NCBI GenBank assembly: GCA_005281725.1 | Contig: SSBO01000001.1 | Coordinates: 8,925,334 to 8,989,333 of the forward strand | DNA: 64,000 bases | Reading direction: 5' to 3' | DNA from: Wuchereria bancrofti | Taxonomy: Eukaryota > Nematoda > Chromadorea > Rhabditida > Onchocercidae | Part shown: one piece after another, positions 25,410 through 38,708 of the stretch | How the letters are laid out: every line of letters begins with the position of its first letter | Numbering within the stretch: position 1 is the stretch's first letter | Position numbers and translations under genes: made by a program | The notes under the pieces: model-generated | Told to the model about the DNA's origin: nothing | Seen by the model: only the letters and a program-made list of their open reading frames with translations | The model's database searches: none

Positions 25410-26335
25410 ATGAGATTGACTCTAACATTCATAATTATCAGTGGTATATCAATACCGATAATTACTGCACTAAAAATGAAAAGTGTTGGAGTAAACGGAA
25501 CTGTTATTTGTGATGGCAAACCTGTAAATGATGCATGGATTGAGCTATACAGCGAAAGAAATGGTTCGTTTCCTTTTTTTTTTTCACTATTATATGTCTG
25601 TAAAATACGTAGTAGTATCATTTAAATATTTATTTGAATTTAGCTTAAACAATATTTGCTGCATGCATAATGATTTATACAGTTTACTGCTTATTGGTAC
25701 GTTGTTAATTGAAATTAATGCAAGATTTATTTGAAATTAGCTTAAACTTTACTGAATTGGTGGGTAGAATCAAGTCACTGTGTTGAATCGTTCCGGATAA
25801 GCTAGCCGAGAAGATAGCATGAAAATACCGGCTTGTGTTATCGGCTAATTATAAGTGAAGGCCATCTTTACCTGACTAATTAATTTAAGTTTTCTTAAGA
25901 TAGGAATAACTGTGATATTTTCGAATAAATTGCTGCTTAAATATGAAATATTTCCACAATTTTCAGCTGGGAAATCAAATGCAGTACTTGCTAAAACAAA
26001 AACGAATGAGCAGGGTCATTTCATGATCAAAGGAAGCTCAAAAACAGATATGTTTGATCCACAGTTCACTATCAGTCACAAATGTCGTACAAAGGTTTGG
26101 TTCACTTATAAAGTTGACTAAAACACGCACCTTTAAAAATTCATTAAAAAACTAAATACCAATTTCAAACTAAAAGACAAATTGAAAATTTTTGTAGCTT
26201 TGCACACGTAGAGTATTCCTTCGTATTCCTGACAAATATTTCACGCTCAGTTCGGAGCCATACGAAATGTACGATATTGGTGTTGTTGATATGAAGAAAA
26301 AGTTCCTCACTGAAATAAAAACATGTCCGACCTAG
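25410..26335 (+). CDS. secreted transthyretin-like family protein
   Basis: Exons 25410-25563, 25967-26094 and 26198-26335 join in frame to 139 residues. The ATG is two bases after a TTTTTTAG acceptor, suggesting spliced-leader addition. Residues 1-20 form a signal peptide (MRLTLTFIIISGISIPIITA). The mature part carries the nematode TTL signature in order: GVNGTVICDGKPVNDAWIEL, the TNEQGHF strand, SHKC, FLRIPDKYF and YDIGVVDMKKKF, with a C-terminal CPT. TTL proteins are extracellular beta-sandwich proteins; some act as bridging or signalling factors, but most have no known ligand. Cys in CDGKP, HKC, LCTRR and TCPT probably pair in disulphides. It converges with the endoglycosidase gene 542 bp downstream. 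The paralogue cannot be named from sequence alone. Confidence 0.93.
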
Positions 26336-26877
26336 AATTTTCAACACTATCAGAAATTATTTCGTGTAAGTTTTATACGTATGCAAAAATGTTCTTATAA
26401 TATTTGATTGGAGAAAAAATGATTAAAGAAGAGTATGCAAATAATATTCATCAAATTCAATGATCCATGCTAAATGAAGAGGACCTAATCACTTAGCTTC
26501 TTATAATTAAAAAGTCGATAGGTGATAATTTATCATAAAATACGATGAGATATCTGTTTTATCCATTTCAACAGAGCAAAAAGGCACTGCCTCAACAACG
26601 AGAAGCTCTTTTTGAAAATGAAAAAAAAGAAAGAACAATATAGAACATGAAATGTTATGCCATGCCTTACTTTATTTTTAATCACCATGACTAGTCAGGT
26701 ATCCACCTGATCAAACTGCATATTCGGTATGATGGAACTTTAATCTTCAAGGAAACTAGAATTCCAGTTTTCTTCATTCAAGAAAACTAGAATACTAGAA
26801 TTCCACATTCAGTAAGTATCTAATGATAACAGGAAGAAAAGAGTAGTATGCAGTGCGCTCATGTAATGCATATTAAA
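26336..26877. other. convergent 3' intergenic spacer
   Basis: Shared 3' region between the plus-strand TTL gene and the minus-strand endoglycosidase. Contains a short near-repeat (AACTAGAATTCCAG / AACTAGAATACTAGAATTCCA, about 26754-26807). No gene seen. Confidence 0.6.
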
Positions 26878-29800
26878 TCATAATTCCTTGGATAGAATGC
26901 CTAAGTTAAGTTGCCTACGAAAGATAAAACTACGTAAAATAGCAAAATTCGGCGAACGTAGACCAATTCCAACGATAATTTCATCCGTAGCATGAAAATT
27001 CCAAGCATTCCTCACTCCTTCGACTTTATCTTCAATACATTTAATCACCTCTTTGTCGTTATCTTTTTTCCATAGCATAAGTTGCAGAGTCTTGTCGCAG
27101 TCAATTTTCACAGTGTAATCTCCATTTAAGCACAGATTGGTTATAAATAGCCTAAAGGACATCGAATGGTCACTTTTTGATTCTCTTCATATCATTTTAT
27201 AACAAATAGTTCGAGAGATTTTTCAATTATATGATTGCTAAGCGATTGCAATACAGGAAATTGTTGTTTTGAAAATGGCTAATTTATTTGAGCAATAAAA
27301 ACATAAATTTCTTTTTCATTTGCTCCTCGTAATGATCTCTTCTTTATTTTACAAAGTCTTTTTAAAATCGGAAATTCCAATACCTATGTAAAGTTGATCC
27401 TTGAAGGACAATATGCATACCAGAAGATTCTGGAAAAACACCACTTGCCAAATAAAAAGGTTGCATTTTTGCTTCCGCCAAATTATAGTACTAAAAAAGT
27501 GCTCTGTTAATACAATAAACAACTCAATTATGTAGTAAATTTTTTTATTACTAATAAAATTTTAACACTATTTACCTATTCACAATATAAAATCCATTTT
27601 AGCGAGATTTTTTCATAGTCGACCAAGATAGTCACGTAACTAACAATCTAACTAATAGTCGTAAGTAAACAGTTCCAGAAACTTTATTACTCCAAATTAA
27701 AAGTTAATTTTTGTTAAACTTTGAGCTAGGATGTTGTAGAAATATTTGGCTTAAAACGCAAGGAAGTGCAAATGCACGAAAAGAAAAAAACTTCTTGAAG
27801 AGAAGAAAAATAATAGTATAACTAAGACAGACTTGTGTGTATCTATTTTCATAATGTCATATATCAATTCAAAATCAAAAAATTTATTTCGGACCCAGAG
27901 CAGATTCTGATCCTATTAAGACTGTACGAGACGTATTTATGGTAGTTTGATATAAATAAAGGTAAAAGATGCCTTGCAAGTATCTCTGTATTGGTAACCA
28001 AAACTAAAATCGGTGTCAATTGGTAACGTTGTCAACGGATGTGGTCGAACAAATGTAACCAAACGATCCCAAAATCTGCAAAAATGTTTGGAAAAATGTT
28101 AGAAATCAAGCAATTCATCTGCTGAACAATTCTAAATATTTTTGATATGTCTGTTGTACCTTTAAAAAGAGTGATCAAATGTTTTATACCGAAATTTTTT
28201 GCATTTTCTGGAACTTTATTAATTAGACTTTCTTATTTTTTCCACTTACATTCCTCTTACGAAGAATGTCTAACTAATAAGACAGAAAGCAAAAATGATA
28301 AGATTAGAAGATAAACGACAAGATGAAAAGAGGTGCGTGACCTACGCGTTATGTTAGTTCGTAAAAAAATGGTAGGAAAAAAAAGTACCGTAAAGAATTA
28401 ATGATAATTTCTCGAGAAGGCATTGTTTCAACAATCCAGCCAGGAGCAAACAAAGCGATTGAAAGATTATTCTGACGTGGATACATGAATGCTTGATGAC
28501 AATTCCAACCACCACCACCTGGAAGAATTAGATATTTCAAAAAATTAAGGTAGTTTTACGTATTCAAATTATGATAAAACAAAGATTTCACAGGCTAAAT
28601 TTCAGATATCTATTATTCATTGATGTTGCTGAACGATTTTCTTGATGTAAAAAGAAAGATGGGTATCAGCAGTTAGTTGATGAATTTTAAATTCACCAAA
28701 TATTAAACAGAAATATTAAACAAACTTTGAACCAAACATCACTATCGCTCCAGAATTGTTCAATTACAATGAGTCAAAAATTACCGTGACATCCACGACC
28801 AAAGCAATCAATTCCAACAAAAATATTCCGATGACGATGTTTAGCTCGTATAGCACTTGTCGATAGCTGTTTCACATTCCATATATAATTTAGGAAAATA
28901 CCATCCGTAATATCGAACCACCTTCTTTTTTATAATAAAATTTATAATTTTCCTATTCTATTTTTCTTATAATATTGAGAAAAAGGGAAAGTTAGAATAA
29001 TAGAGCATAATATTACGGTAATAATACTACAGTAATATATCAATAAATCAATCAATCGACAAAAACACCATAATGTGATAAACAAAAAATCAAAAATATT
29101 ACAAATAATTTACTGGTTTTTGTCGTTCAGCTCATTTTGCCATTTCAATTCACCATCTATTGTAACCGAATCATACCATATTACACGACTCCGTTCACCA
29201 ACTGTTTGTCTCATTTCATTTGTAAGCATTCTCAGAAACAGATCAAGATACATGATAGATTCTGCCTGCAACTACCATGTATTAATCAAATCACTTCCTT
29301 ACGTTTTGAATAATCGTAAACCAGTAATCTCCTGTGATGAGTCATATATTTGTAAAGATGTAGTATTTGATGAGAAAAGGTCAAGATTAGATCTAGTCTT
29401 GAAAATAAAACGAAAAATATTTTCTGGAGAAAAAGTAGTAAGAAAAGTAAAAAAAAGTGAGAAAATAAACTCGATTAAGAAAATAAACAAAGAATATAGA
29501 AATAGGTAATTAATTAATACTGAACAATAAAAGAATTAGAAGAGAATACGAAAGAAAAAAGCAATTTCATAGAAGCAAACATGTTATGATAAAATCTCGT
29601 TTGCTCGTACTTTGGTGATATGATAATATTAAATTTAATGTTAAATTTAAAGAAATGAACTGAAAAAGGAATCCATCGCTTTTTTTGAATAATTACACAA
29701 AATAATTTATGACCAAATTTATGTGAAACCACAAATAGTCATTTATTTTTTCCTATAACATTATTACTCATTAAAAATCATACAAAAACAAACCTCTATT

Positions 29801-31225
29801 TTATTTTCGATATTAATTAACCAGCCTTCAAAATTATATTTCACAGCAATATTCACCAATTTTTGCACCGTTTTTGTCACACCATCTTCGTTTTTGAGAA
29901 ATTCTTTACAAATATCAGCTCCACTATGCCATTCAGTGATTACAGTCCCTAAATACTATGAAAGAAAATCAAAATGTGGAAAAGAGAACAACATTATGAG
30001 AAAGGTAATAAATATTCAACAAAATTTCCTGATTCGAGTTGTTAAAATTACTGGCAATATGATCAATTCTTGGTAGTATTGGTACATTTTCTCTGTTTAA
30101 CTCTATCGATGATTCATTTGAGTTCGACTGGTCAATTGCTTTTACAAGAAATAAAGAACGTGTGCTACTTCTGAAAATTTACTACACTTCAAATTATGAG
30201 CTTGTAAGAATTCGAATAAGTTTCATAAATTTTAATAATTGAAATAAAAAAATGCGACATAGGTATTTACAATTGTAAATTACCACTAAATCTCGGATAT
30301 TTAAGAAATTTTCATCATTTTCGTAAAATTCTGTACAGTTAATTCGGTATAATATTAAATCGAGTACTTTCATTTAAAACTGTTTTGAAGATTCGCGCTT
30401 TAACCTCTCTGAGAAAATATTAAGGGAATTCTTGCTTTGTGATATTCTCGCATCTTCATCAGTCATATTCACTTCTTTTTTCTTCTTTAGTCCATTCAAT
30501 TCAAAATTTTGTAGGCAAACAGAAGTTTCATTATCATACCAAAAAAGACTTGCGATGCTTGCTATTTAACTAATACCATGCATATGAGCTTGATAACTAT
30601 CAGTTTTAGCTAACAACCTAACAATACTGATAGAAATTCTAACTTGCTGGCAGTGCCGAAATAAATTTCAAATACCAAAGATACTTGGACAATTACTATA
30701 GCAATTCTTACATGGATTATTTACGATATATGCAATCATAACATACTATAACACTAGAAAAAAAAATGAATTGAAATTTACCTACCAAGTACTATAACAC
30801 CATGCATATGAGCTTGATTAATCCAACCTAAAGGTGGAATGGTAACGAAATGATGTGAGAAATATACGAAAATATCAATGTACCACCAATGGAAAAACAT
30901 AAACGGAGCTGTTGAATCTGTTACTTCACAACCATCCAATCTAAAAAAGAAGAAAAAGTGTATATAAAATCGTAAATATATAATTATTTCATAACAAAAT
31001 GTAAAGTTACCTTTCCTCATCCAGATATCCTCCTTTCATGTCATGACAAAGTAATGTCTCAGGACAATTGCGATGTCTCGTATAATTTTCTAGTGAATTA
31101 CCAATCAGACAATGTGGAATGTTTTCATCCCAATTCCATAATTGATGAAGATCCGTTATGGGACATGTTGTTAACATTTGCGATAGAAATCGTCTGATGG
31201 ACTGCGATAAACTGGTGACAATATC
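26878..31225 (-). CDS. eng-1: endo-beta-N-acetylglucosaminidase (GH85)
   Basis: Cytosolic ENGase cleaves the chitobiose core of N-glycans on misfolded or free oligosaccharide substrates. Minus-strand exons: 31225-31011, 30940-30786, 29948-29794, 29265-29114, 28921 (or 28924)-28785, 28518-28389, 28075-27973, 27490-27384, 27184-26878; about 486 residues, phases consistent. Family blocks in order: LLCHDMKGGYLDEE, FFHWWYIDIFVYFSHHFVTI, GWINQAHMHGVIVLGT, ITEW, then FEGWLINIEN with the catalytic Asn169 and Glu171 (numbered from 31225), WYDSV, ITDGIFLNY, SIALFAPGW and YNLAEAKMQP. The extreme 5' end is unsettled: an acceptor-like ATTGAAG precedes 31225, and the first in-frame ATG is at 31177, so an upstream exon may be missing. 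The intron after 27973 has a GC donor. The C-terminal region is shorter than in vertebrates. Confidence 0.93.
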
Positions 31226-32276
31226 CTTCAATAAAAACAAAATTAGAATTTCTATCTACTCGAAAAACTTTTATAAACTATTGGTAATGTCACACAACTT
31301 GTCATGATTTTCAATATTGTCCAACTGAGCCTCACAGTACCAAATGGTGCTAAATCATATCAAAATATATTTTCAAAATTACATGCAAACCAGAAAAAAA
31401 ACGCTGTTGCCTAATAACAAAGCCAAGTATTGGCGAATAATTATTAATAGTAGAATCAAAATTGAATAGAACATTTTTGGTTGGAAAAACAAGCTAGTTT
31501 TAATGTTAACCACATTTGAATGATAGTATGTACAATACCGAAGTATCCTGATTAGTAAAATATGTAAAGCTCAACTTTTACAATAGTCATAAAGTAGAAA
31601 TATGTTACCATATAAATAAATTAAGCATATAATACATAAGATAAAATAACAAGTAAAATCATTTAATAATCCATAATAAAGTCAGTCGAAACAAAAATCT
31701 TGGAGTAATTTATAACCATAGATGGTCTGGCTAGAAAAGCGCTTAGTTGGGCAAAGAATACTAGTAAATACTTACAAAAATCCAGTGAATTTTTCTCAAA
31801 AATCTAACAAATTTCAGGAAATTTGGCACTGAAGAAACCAGAAAATAACTACACACAATAGACTATGCTGGACATCTAATGCTGAAATTAGCCAGTGTAA
31901 GAAAATGAAGTTCACAAAATTATATAGCACTTAAAATGTCACATTTTATTACAAAGAAGCCTATTGAGCTTAGTGATACTCAACAATGAGTGTTCAGATA
32001 ATTTTTTTTATTTTTTAATAAAAAAAGCAATATACTTAATTAGTCGAACAGCATTATAATCCAGCTAAAGAGTCAGTAATTTTGAAATGAAAACATACTA
32101 TGAAATTTATCCCTAGTTAAATCAAAGCTAGATTAAAGTAAAAAAAATCACATTGCATTATATGGAATACGAATACATATTTGAATAAAGAAATTATATG
32201 GAAAATAACAAACAAACAGTAATAATATACATGTAACTGAAGAAATACAATGGTATAACAGCGACTAAATTTCACT
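31226..32276. other. short intergenic stretch, no gene seen
   Basis: About 1 kb between the canopy stop codon and the endoglycosidase start, both on the minus strand. It may hold a missing first exon of the endoglycosidase, though none could be recognised; an ATG at 31305 opens a short frame that stops before 31225. Confidence 0.5.
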
Positions 32277-34006
32277 TCAGAGTTCATCATCCAAACCTTT
32301 CGCATCTCTCCTTAATTTATCCAGTGCTTTTTCTACTTTCTTCTCTTTCTCTTCATCGCTCAGAATCTGCGCTTTTCCTGACTCCTCATCCGTCATTGGT
32401 GTAACATCAACAGCTGTACATACTTCTGAATGAAACATTGATCAGTTTTGGACCAATCTCTGATAATTTAATTATGATTCCCAGAAAATAAACAAATTTG
32501 ATGCGGAATGAACGATAAACTAAATGTGAAGCACTCAGACCATTCGTATGAATTTAAAAAGATTTAAAGATGCTACAAATTTTGTAACCAACACTGCGGT
32601 ACGACCAACCTATTGTTTCATGGCAGAATTGACGCACTGGTTCCTCATGTTTACTGTGTGAGAATTTAATTAGTTGATCTTCGTATGAATCCAGAAAATC
32701 ATTACACTAAAACAGACAAAATAATTAATTCAATGCAGAAGTGAAGGCAACAATGTAAATTAACTATTGCCACATTTTTGTTACCTTCTATTCTTCACCT
32801 GTTGAATTCATAGAATCACAATTTACCACATGAGAAAGGGAGAAAGAGAAGTGGAGAACAATGAGAAGGAAAAGTTTCTAAAATTCCGTTTAACAAAAAA
32901 TTTAAATTCGTTCATAATTAATCGGCATATACTTACATACCGCATCTTCAAACTGATATATCGTCAAATGTTCGGGTACTTGTTTCAGTTTCAATGTTGC
33001 ACGACGTGCGTAAACACCTTTTCCGGTTCTAGGATGTACCACAGCTGACCATTCCGCAGCTTTATCACAAACTATCTCCAGTACTTCTGATAATTGGATT
33101 TCCGATCTCGATAATGACTTCTTCAAAGACAAAAATGATCGTATTGTCTGCATCTAATGAATACTTTTGAAATTTATTCCGGCTGCATAAAAATTCTGTT
33201 AAAATTTCACAGATTGATTCTCGTGATAATAATAACCTTTCCTCTCCCATCTTCCTTCTCTCTTTCACAATTTCGATCTCGAAATTCGTCAGCATAGACC
33301 ATTTTTCTTATGCTCCCCAATTCAGAAAATTAACACCAAAAGCATGAAAGATAGCAATCCATAATAACGAATTTTTGAAACTTTGAAAAGGAACATATGG
33401 AAAAAAGGAAGGAATGCTAACATCATGAAAATAAATTTTTTGAAATTTCCAACTGTATCACCTCATCATTAATGCCATGATTTTTCGTTTCACCAAGCCG
33501 GTAATAACTTTTTTCTCGTATCTTTTCTTCCAGCTCAGTAATCTTTATTTCCATTTCCGTTACAATCATTGTACAAGCTAAAAAAGAAATAAATTAGCTT
33601 GTTTTGATGTACAGTCATTATTCTTGGTCATAATAGTTCAACTTGCCACTAACACTTTACTAAACATCTTATTAAACGTAATTTACTCTCTATTACCACT
33701 ATCCAAAACAGATATCGATTACGCGAGTTATTCTTGAATAGTTATCAAGCCGAATATAACATCTAAGTGTAATAATAATTTTCCTAGAGTACTTATCTTT
33801 AAATATAATTATAACGTATGATTTTGAAATCAGCAGTACTTGGATAAGAATCATGCAATTGTATTATAATCATTGTTTTGTGAAGATATCGTGTGATAAA
33901 TATTACCTCCACAAGTAGCACTAGCCATTGGAATGGTAAAACATTCTGTTATCAGAGAAACAAGAATACATAACGATATCCAAACCAATTGCACAAGATA
34001 ATCCAT
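32277..34006 (-). CDS. canopy-family ER protein (CNPY3/4-like)
   Basis: Canopy proteins are saposin-related ER-luminal co-chaperones for folding of cell-surface receptors. Minus-strand exons 34006-33907, 33577-33462, 33147-32941, 32706-32610 and 32425-32277 give 222 residues with consistent phases. Residues 1 to about 27 are a signal peptide (LVQLVWISLCILVSLI). Then come the paired Cys motif ATCGACTMIVTEME, the canopy helix SRSEIQLSEVLEIVCDK, a CNDFLDSYEDQLIKF block, QFCHE and EVCTAV, giving the six-Cys saposin-like pattern. The protein ends in Lys/Glu-rich sequence and DDEL, a KDEL-type retrieval signal. Spacing and the ED..CNDFLDSYED block look closer to CNPY3/4 than CNPY2, but orthology is not certain. 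An acceptor (TTTATAG) lies about 12 nt before the ATG. Confidence 0.88.
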
Positions 34007-36038
34007 CCACTAGCACTCTATAAATATTTCATATGAAGATTTAAAGTTAAATGTTCATTCTGTAATAATTTCATAATAACTGGAAGAGTAGAAATAACCA
34101 GCGAATGATCCTTCAAACAAACAATCATTTAATACGAAATTGTTTAATGCAGTGATCTCATTTTTCATCCCTGTAAATTTTTCTTTCTTCTTTTTTTGAA
34201 ATATTCAAAATTTCTGATTTTTTCAAATCTCATTTTTCATCGCTATAAATTTTCCTTTTCCTCTTTCTGAAATATTTAAGTTTTCTGATATTTTCAGCTT
34301 CTCGCATATGCTATAACATGTTTGTATTTCAAATAACATTTGCTTTAAATTTCATCTCAATGTGTGCAGAAAAATTTTGCACCATGAAAAGTTAAAAGAA
34401 TAGACGTAACATTCGCAAAAAATTTATAAATGACCTATGGAAATTGTGCATTAGTTTATATTAAAAAAAAAAGAAAATGCATATAAGCATGACAAACAGT
34501 GGATGCAAAATAAAAATTCAATAGTGGATTTGAAGTACGAGAATATTACGTTAGCGTAAAACAACGTGATAGCCATCATCAACTTCACACTCATTAATGA
34601 ATTTCTTAATAAGATGTAAAATACTGATAACCAACCAACCAACCAACCAATCATCATACACCAAATAAATTCCAAATACATTACGAACTAACGACTAACT
34701 CATACATGATCTGTGACGTCGGTTGCATTCCCTACGTGATCACATTTTACGGGACTCGTTAAATACGTCTTCATTTCGATAGTTTTTGTTATGCTGTGAC
34801 GGTTTACTTGGTTTGTTTTAGAAGTATAGGTTATATGATACCTGATTCTTTAATTTTTATTTTAATTTTTACTTTTTTTTTAAAAATAAGTCTTTATTAT
34901 TTTTAATTTTAACTGTAACTCTGACTATTTAATTGTTTGTAGTTTTTTATTATTGATAATTGATATTGATGAATTGATTCTGACCATTTCTCATTGATAT
35001 CGATCATATTTTTGTGTATTTCTGTCATTGTGGAGCGGTAGCTCAGACAGTTTGACTATTTTCCATTTTTATTATTACTGCTGACTAAGTATCTTTAATT
35101 ATTGATTAAATATTTTCATGGTTATTAACCATTGATGATCACTTGCTAATTTTACTATTAATTATGGAACTTGTTGTTTTGTTTTGTCATCGCTCTAAAA
35201 AAAAAAGTGCTACTTACCTTGGAATTAAGTTCGCTGTTTTTATCAATGTCTTAATTTGGTTCTTTCTATAGACAAATTTAATCATATATAAAGTTGGCAA
35301 ACTTATGATGTGAGATAAAAGTTAGGAAATGAGATAACCATAAAGTTTGTTTTGAAAATTTTTGTACACTGATAACTCTTCAGTGAACAGACCAGATAGA
35401 TCAGACAGTCCTGAGCACTTTCCTAAGTCTATTTCATTTTTTGAAAAGTTAAATGGTAGGGAACAAATGCCATGCAAGTTCTGAAACTTCCATCTCGAAA
35501 TCCATCTCATTTTTTGTCTGTGAGATTTTATGAGAGTTAGAAATGTATTACAAAATGAGACTGTATACAGTTTAATCGCAAAATTGGTTGGAAAACCTAC
35601 TTATTTTAGTTTCTAAAATCGTTTACTGAACGTTTAATTGCCTGCTGCAGTCATTCGTTTTAATTAGTTGCTTCTTTTCACTGTTCCTTTTTGCAGTTTT
35701 GCAAGCTAGGCACAATTTTTGTATGTATCATGGCAAATAAAATTGAGTTTGAATTGCGGAAACTTAATAGTAATTTAATTCAAAAGGGAATGAACAGTTG
35801 AATGAAAAGAAAGAAGTGGAAGAAGGAGAAAAGGTATTTTATCTAATTTCATAAAAAACTATGTCAGATTTTTTGAAAGTTATTAAAAACTCTTAAAAAT
35901 AGCATAAAAGATCATGAATATATCCGCTATCCTGTATATCGTTTTATTTATATGTATCTAGATTGCACTTCCATTATTTATATGTGTTTTTTGCTTTTTC
36001 AGGAAAATTCTTTGGCAGGAAAAAAAAAGTAGATAAGG
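34007..36038. promoter_or_regulatory. divergent intergenic region, canopy and SAP30
   Basis: About 2 kb between divergently transcribed starts. Two ACGT-core sites lie close together, TGACGTC at 34714-34720 and TACGTGATCAC at 34733-34743, in a GC-richer patch roughly 700 bp upstream of the canopy start. A TTTTTCAG acceptor at 35995-36002 precedes the SAP30 start by about 36 nt. A small CCAA-tetranucleotide run lies at 34632-34651. No gene seen. Confidence 0.4.
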
Positions 36039-38676
36039 ATGTCTTGCCCGATGTTGGAATCAAAACTTTCGGCATCGGTAGCGGCTAAAGCATCGATCAG
36101 TGTCACTCCAGCAGTTACTGCTGTTATTACTACTACCAACAGTGATACTTCTGCTAATACTAATAACACGAATAATTCAATGACTTATCCATACAAGAAG
36201 CGTGTTCGGGATGAGTTTGAAAAAAGGCAACGTGAAATCGAAGAGGAAGAGAAACGATTGCAATTATTAATGCAAGCGGAACAACAGCTACAACTACAAC
36301 AAGAGCAACTACAACAGCAACATAAGAAGCAATCACCAAAAAAGCAGCAACAACGACAGAAATATAAGCAACAACCAGGAACCTCAGGTATAGCATCAAC
36401 TGTTGCAGCTACAATTACTGCATCGGGAAATGTTCCAGGTTAGTTTAATTTAAGAAAAGATTGATGTATGTTTTAATTTGATATGTTTATTATTTAATTT
36501 GTGTTGAATAAATTCTCTGAAGCTAATCAGCTTTTGATTACTTTTTCGCATTTAATCTGACTCTTTTTTAATGCTTTGCCTATGGCTGGCGTTATGGTTT
36601 CTTATAATAAAACTAATTTTATGGTATGTTATCCAGTCATTATCGCCGTCATGTTAGGATGGGTCCCTATTAAGTAACAAGTGTGTATTAAAGGATTTCG
36701 CCTATAATATAATTGCTGTTAGGATATGAGTTTGAAAATCATTTTGTTTCCTTAGAAATGCTTATTTCGGGAAAAAATTTCAGATGAAGTGGGGACGAGT
36801 GGTATAAATCGACCTGAACTTCCAAGTGCCGAAATGCCACGTCAACAATTACGTGATGATGAGTCAGATGTTGCAGAAGAAGAAGCGGAAGAAACGTCCA
36901 GTGATGACTCTGAATCCTCAGGTGCACTTTTTTCTCTTACTTTGCAATAATCAAATCAGAAAAGAAGTGGGTCTTAATCTTATGAAAGATTTGCTTATTG
37001 AACTGACATTGAAAATTTATGTTTCTCTCTTTCATAATTAAACTGGGTTAAAGTGTTGAGTATGGACAACGGAGAGTGTTTGATAGCATATGTTATGTCG
37101 AATTTGTTGAATCTACCTCATGCTAGAAAATGTTTAGTCAATACATTAAGCGGTATTTGTTTGAATCGGTAAAATGAGAAAAATGAACAAATCGAAAATA
37201 AAATAAGATTGTAGTGCTCATCTATAACATTGGTTTGAAGTTGGAATGTGTTGAATTTATGTGAACGAAGATGAGTATATAGGAAGTTTTATAAATTTGG
37301 GGATACATTTTGTTTTTTATTTATTTTGTTTTTGATTTTCCTTTCTGTGTTTGCTCAGTATTTCTACCAATAGCCTAATTAAACGAGGATTAATAGAAGT
37401 ATTAAATCATTGATATTGCAAATTTTCTTTGAAGTGCATACAATGTTTAGCATGTTTTTAATACATTGCACTACTATACACCGATTCGAATAAACCGATC
37501 TTATCTGTTATTAAGCTCTTTTCAGGTGAAACTAATTGGTCTGAGCTTGATCAAACTGTTTTGGAAGCAAAAGCATGTTGTTGTTTGGCAACACTCACTG
37601 GTGGAAAAGCTATAGCTTGTGGTCGTCCAGCATTTGGAATTTGGTTTAGCAACAAATTACGACAAAAGGCATTGAAGAAGAACCTTCCATTTGCATATAA
37701 CAAAGGGGTAATTATTTTTAATATTTTTTCTTGAATTATTGTTAAATGATTACTTAAGTTTTTATTAAAAAGAGAAATATATTTAAATTCTTCTTTTTTT
37801 GGATTTGTATTTAAAAGCTAGAGGATGAATGCGATTAAAAAAGCATCTTTTTTTCCATGATCTATACATCTTCAAGATCTTAAATTCTTAATAGCTAGAG
37901 ATCATTTCGAGTAAACAATAAGCTTTTCAGAGAGGACATTGGTATACATGCCTGTTTCACTATCGTGTAATCATGCATGAACCAAAATTAAAACCTAATG
38001 AGAAGTATGAAGCAAGAGATCTTACCAAATACTTGGCAGTAGAAGTTACAGAAGATGAATTCCAAGCCTTCAAAAATGATCCATTAACAAGAGTCGGTTG
38101 TTTCTTCCTGAGAATTTTCAATTTTTTAAATTTTTACTCCTCCGAATGCGGCATATTAAATTGGCTTACAAATATGATCATTTTTCAGAGTTACATGAAA
38201 GATTATGAACAGTTAATGGCTACACGAGAAATGCAAAGAAAAAAGAAAAAGGTTTGCATATTTCACTGTCTTTCAAGCGATTAGGAAGTAGAAATTTTTC
38301 CGCTTAGGTTAAAGTCTTTCAAATTTCAGAAAGGACGACCAGGAACGAGTGGTGGCGATGCTGAAAGCGATGATGAAACTCCTAGGTGGGTTTGTGAATC
38401 TTTGAGATATTTAATTGGAAAAACTCATATATTTTGTACACTATTAGATTTTCCTGAATCTTTTAAATAATTTATTATAGCATTGGTGCACTTACTGGAA
38501 TTTGGCCATTCATGAGCACGAATTTTCACACTATGAAGGGAGATGAGGAAGTGAATGCATCACCATCAGGCGAAGGACCAACAACTTCAGCTGTAACTTT
38601 TTTATTTTACAGTGCAAAATTAAATCCAAGAATTCTGCTAGCTAATATCCCAGTATAGCAGTTTGGTCATTGCATT

Positions 38677-38708
<32 letters not shown>

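Noticed and set aside
29075..29509. Plus-strand open frame of 144 codons
   Set aside because: Antisense to endoglycosidase exon 29265-29114 and its intron; the minus strand has clear GH85 homology.
35031..35100. tRNA-like D-arm word GGTAGCTCAG
   Set aside because: No matching acceptor stem, anticodon arm or GGTTCGA-type T-arm follows within tRNA length.
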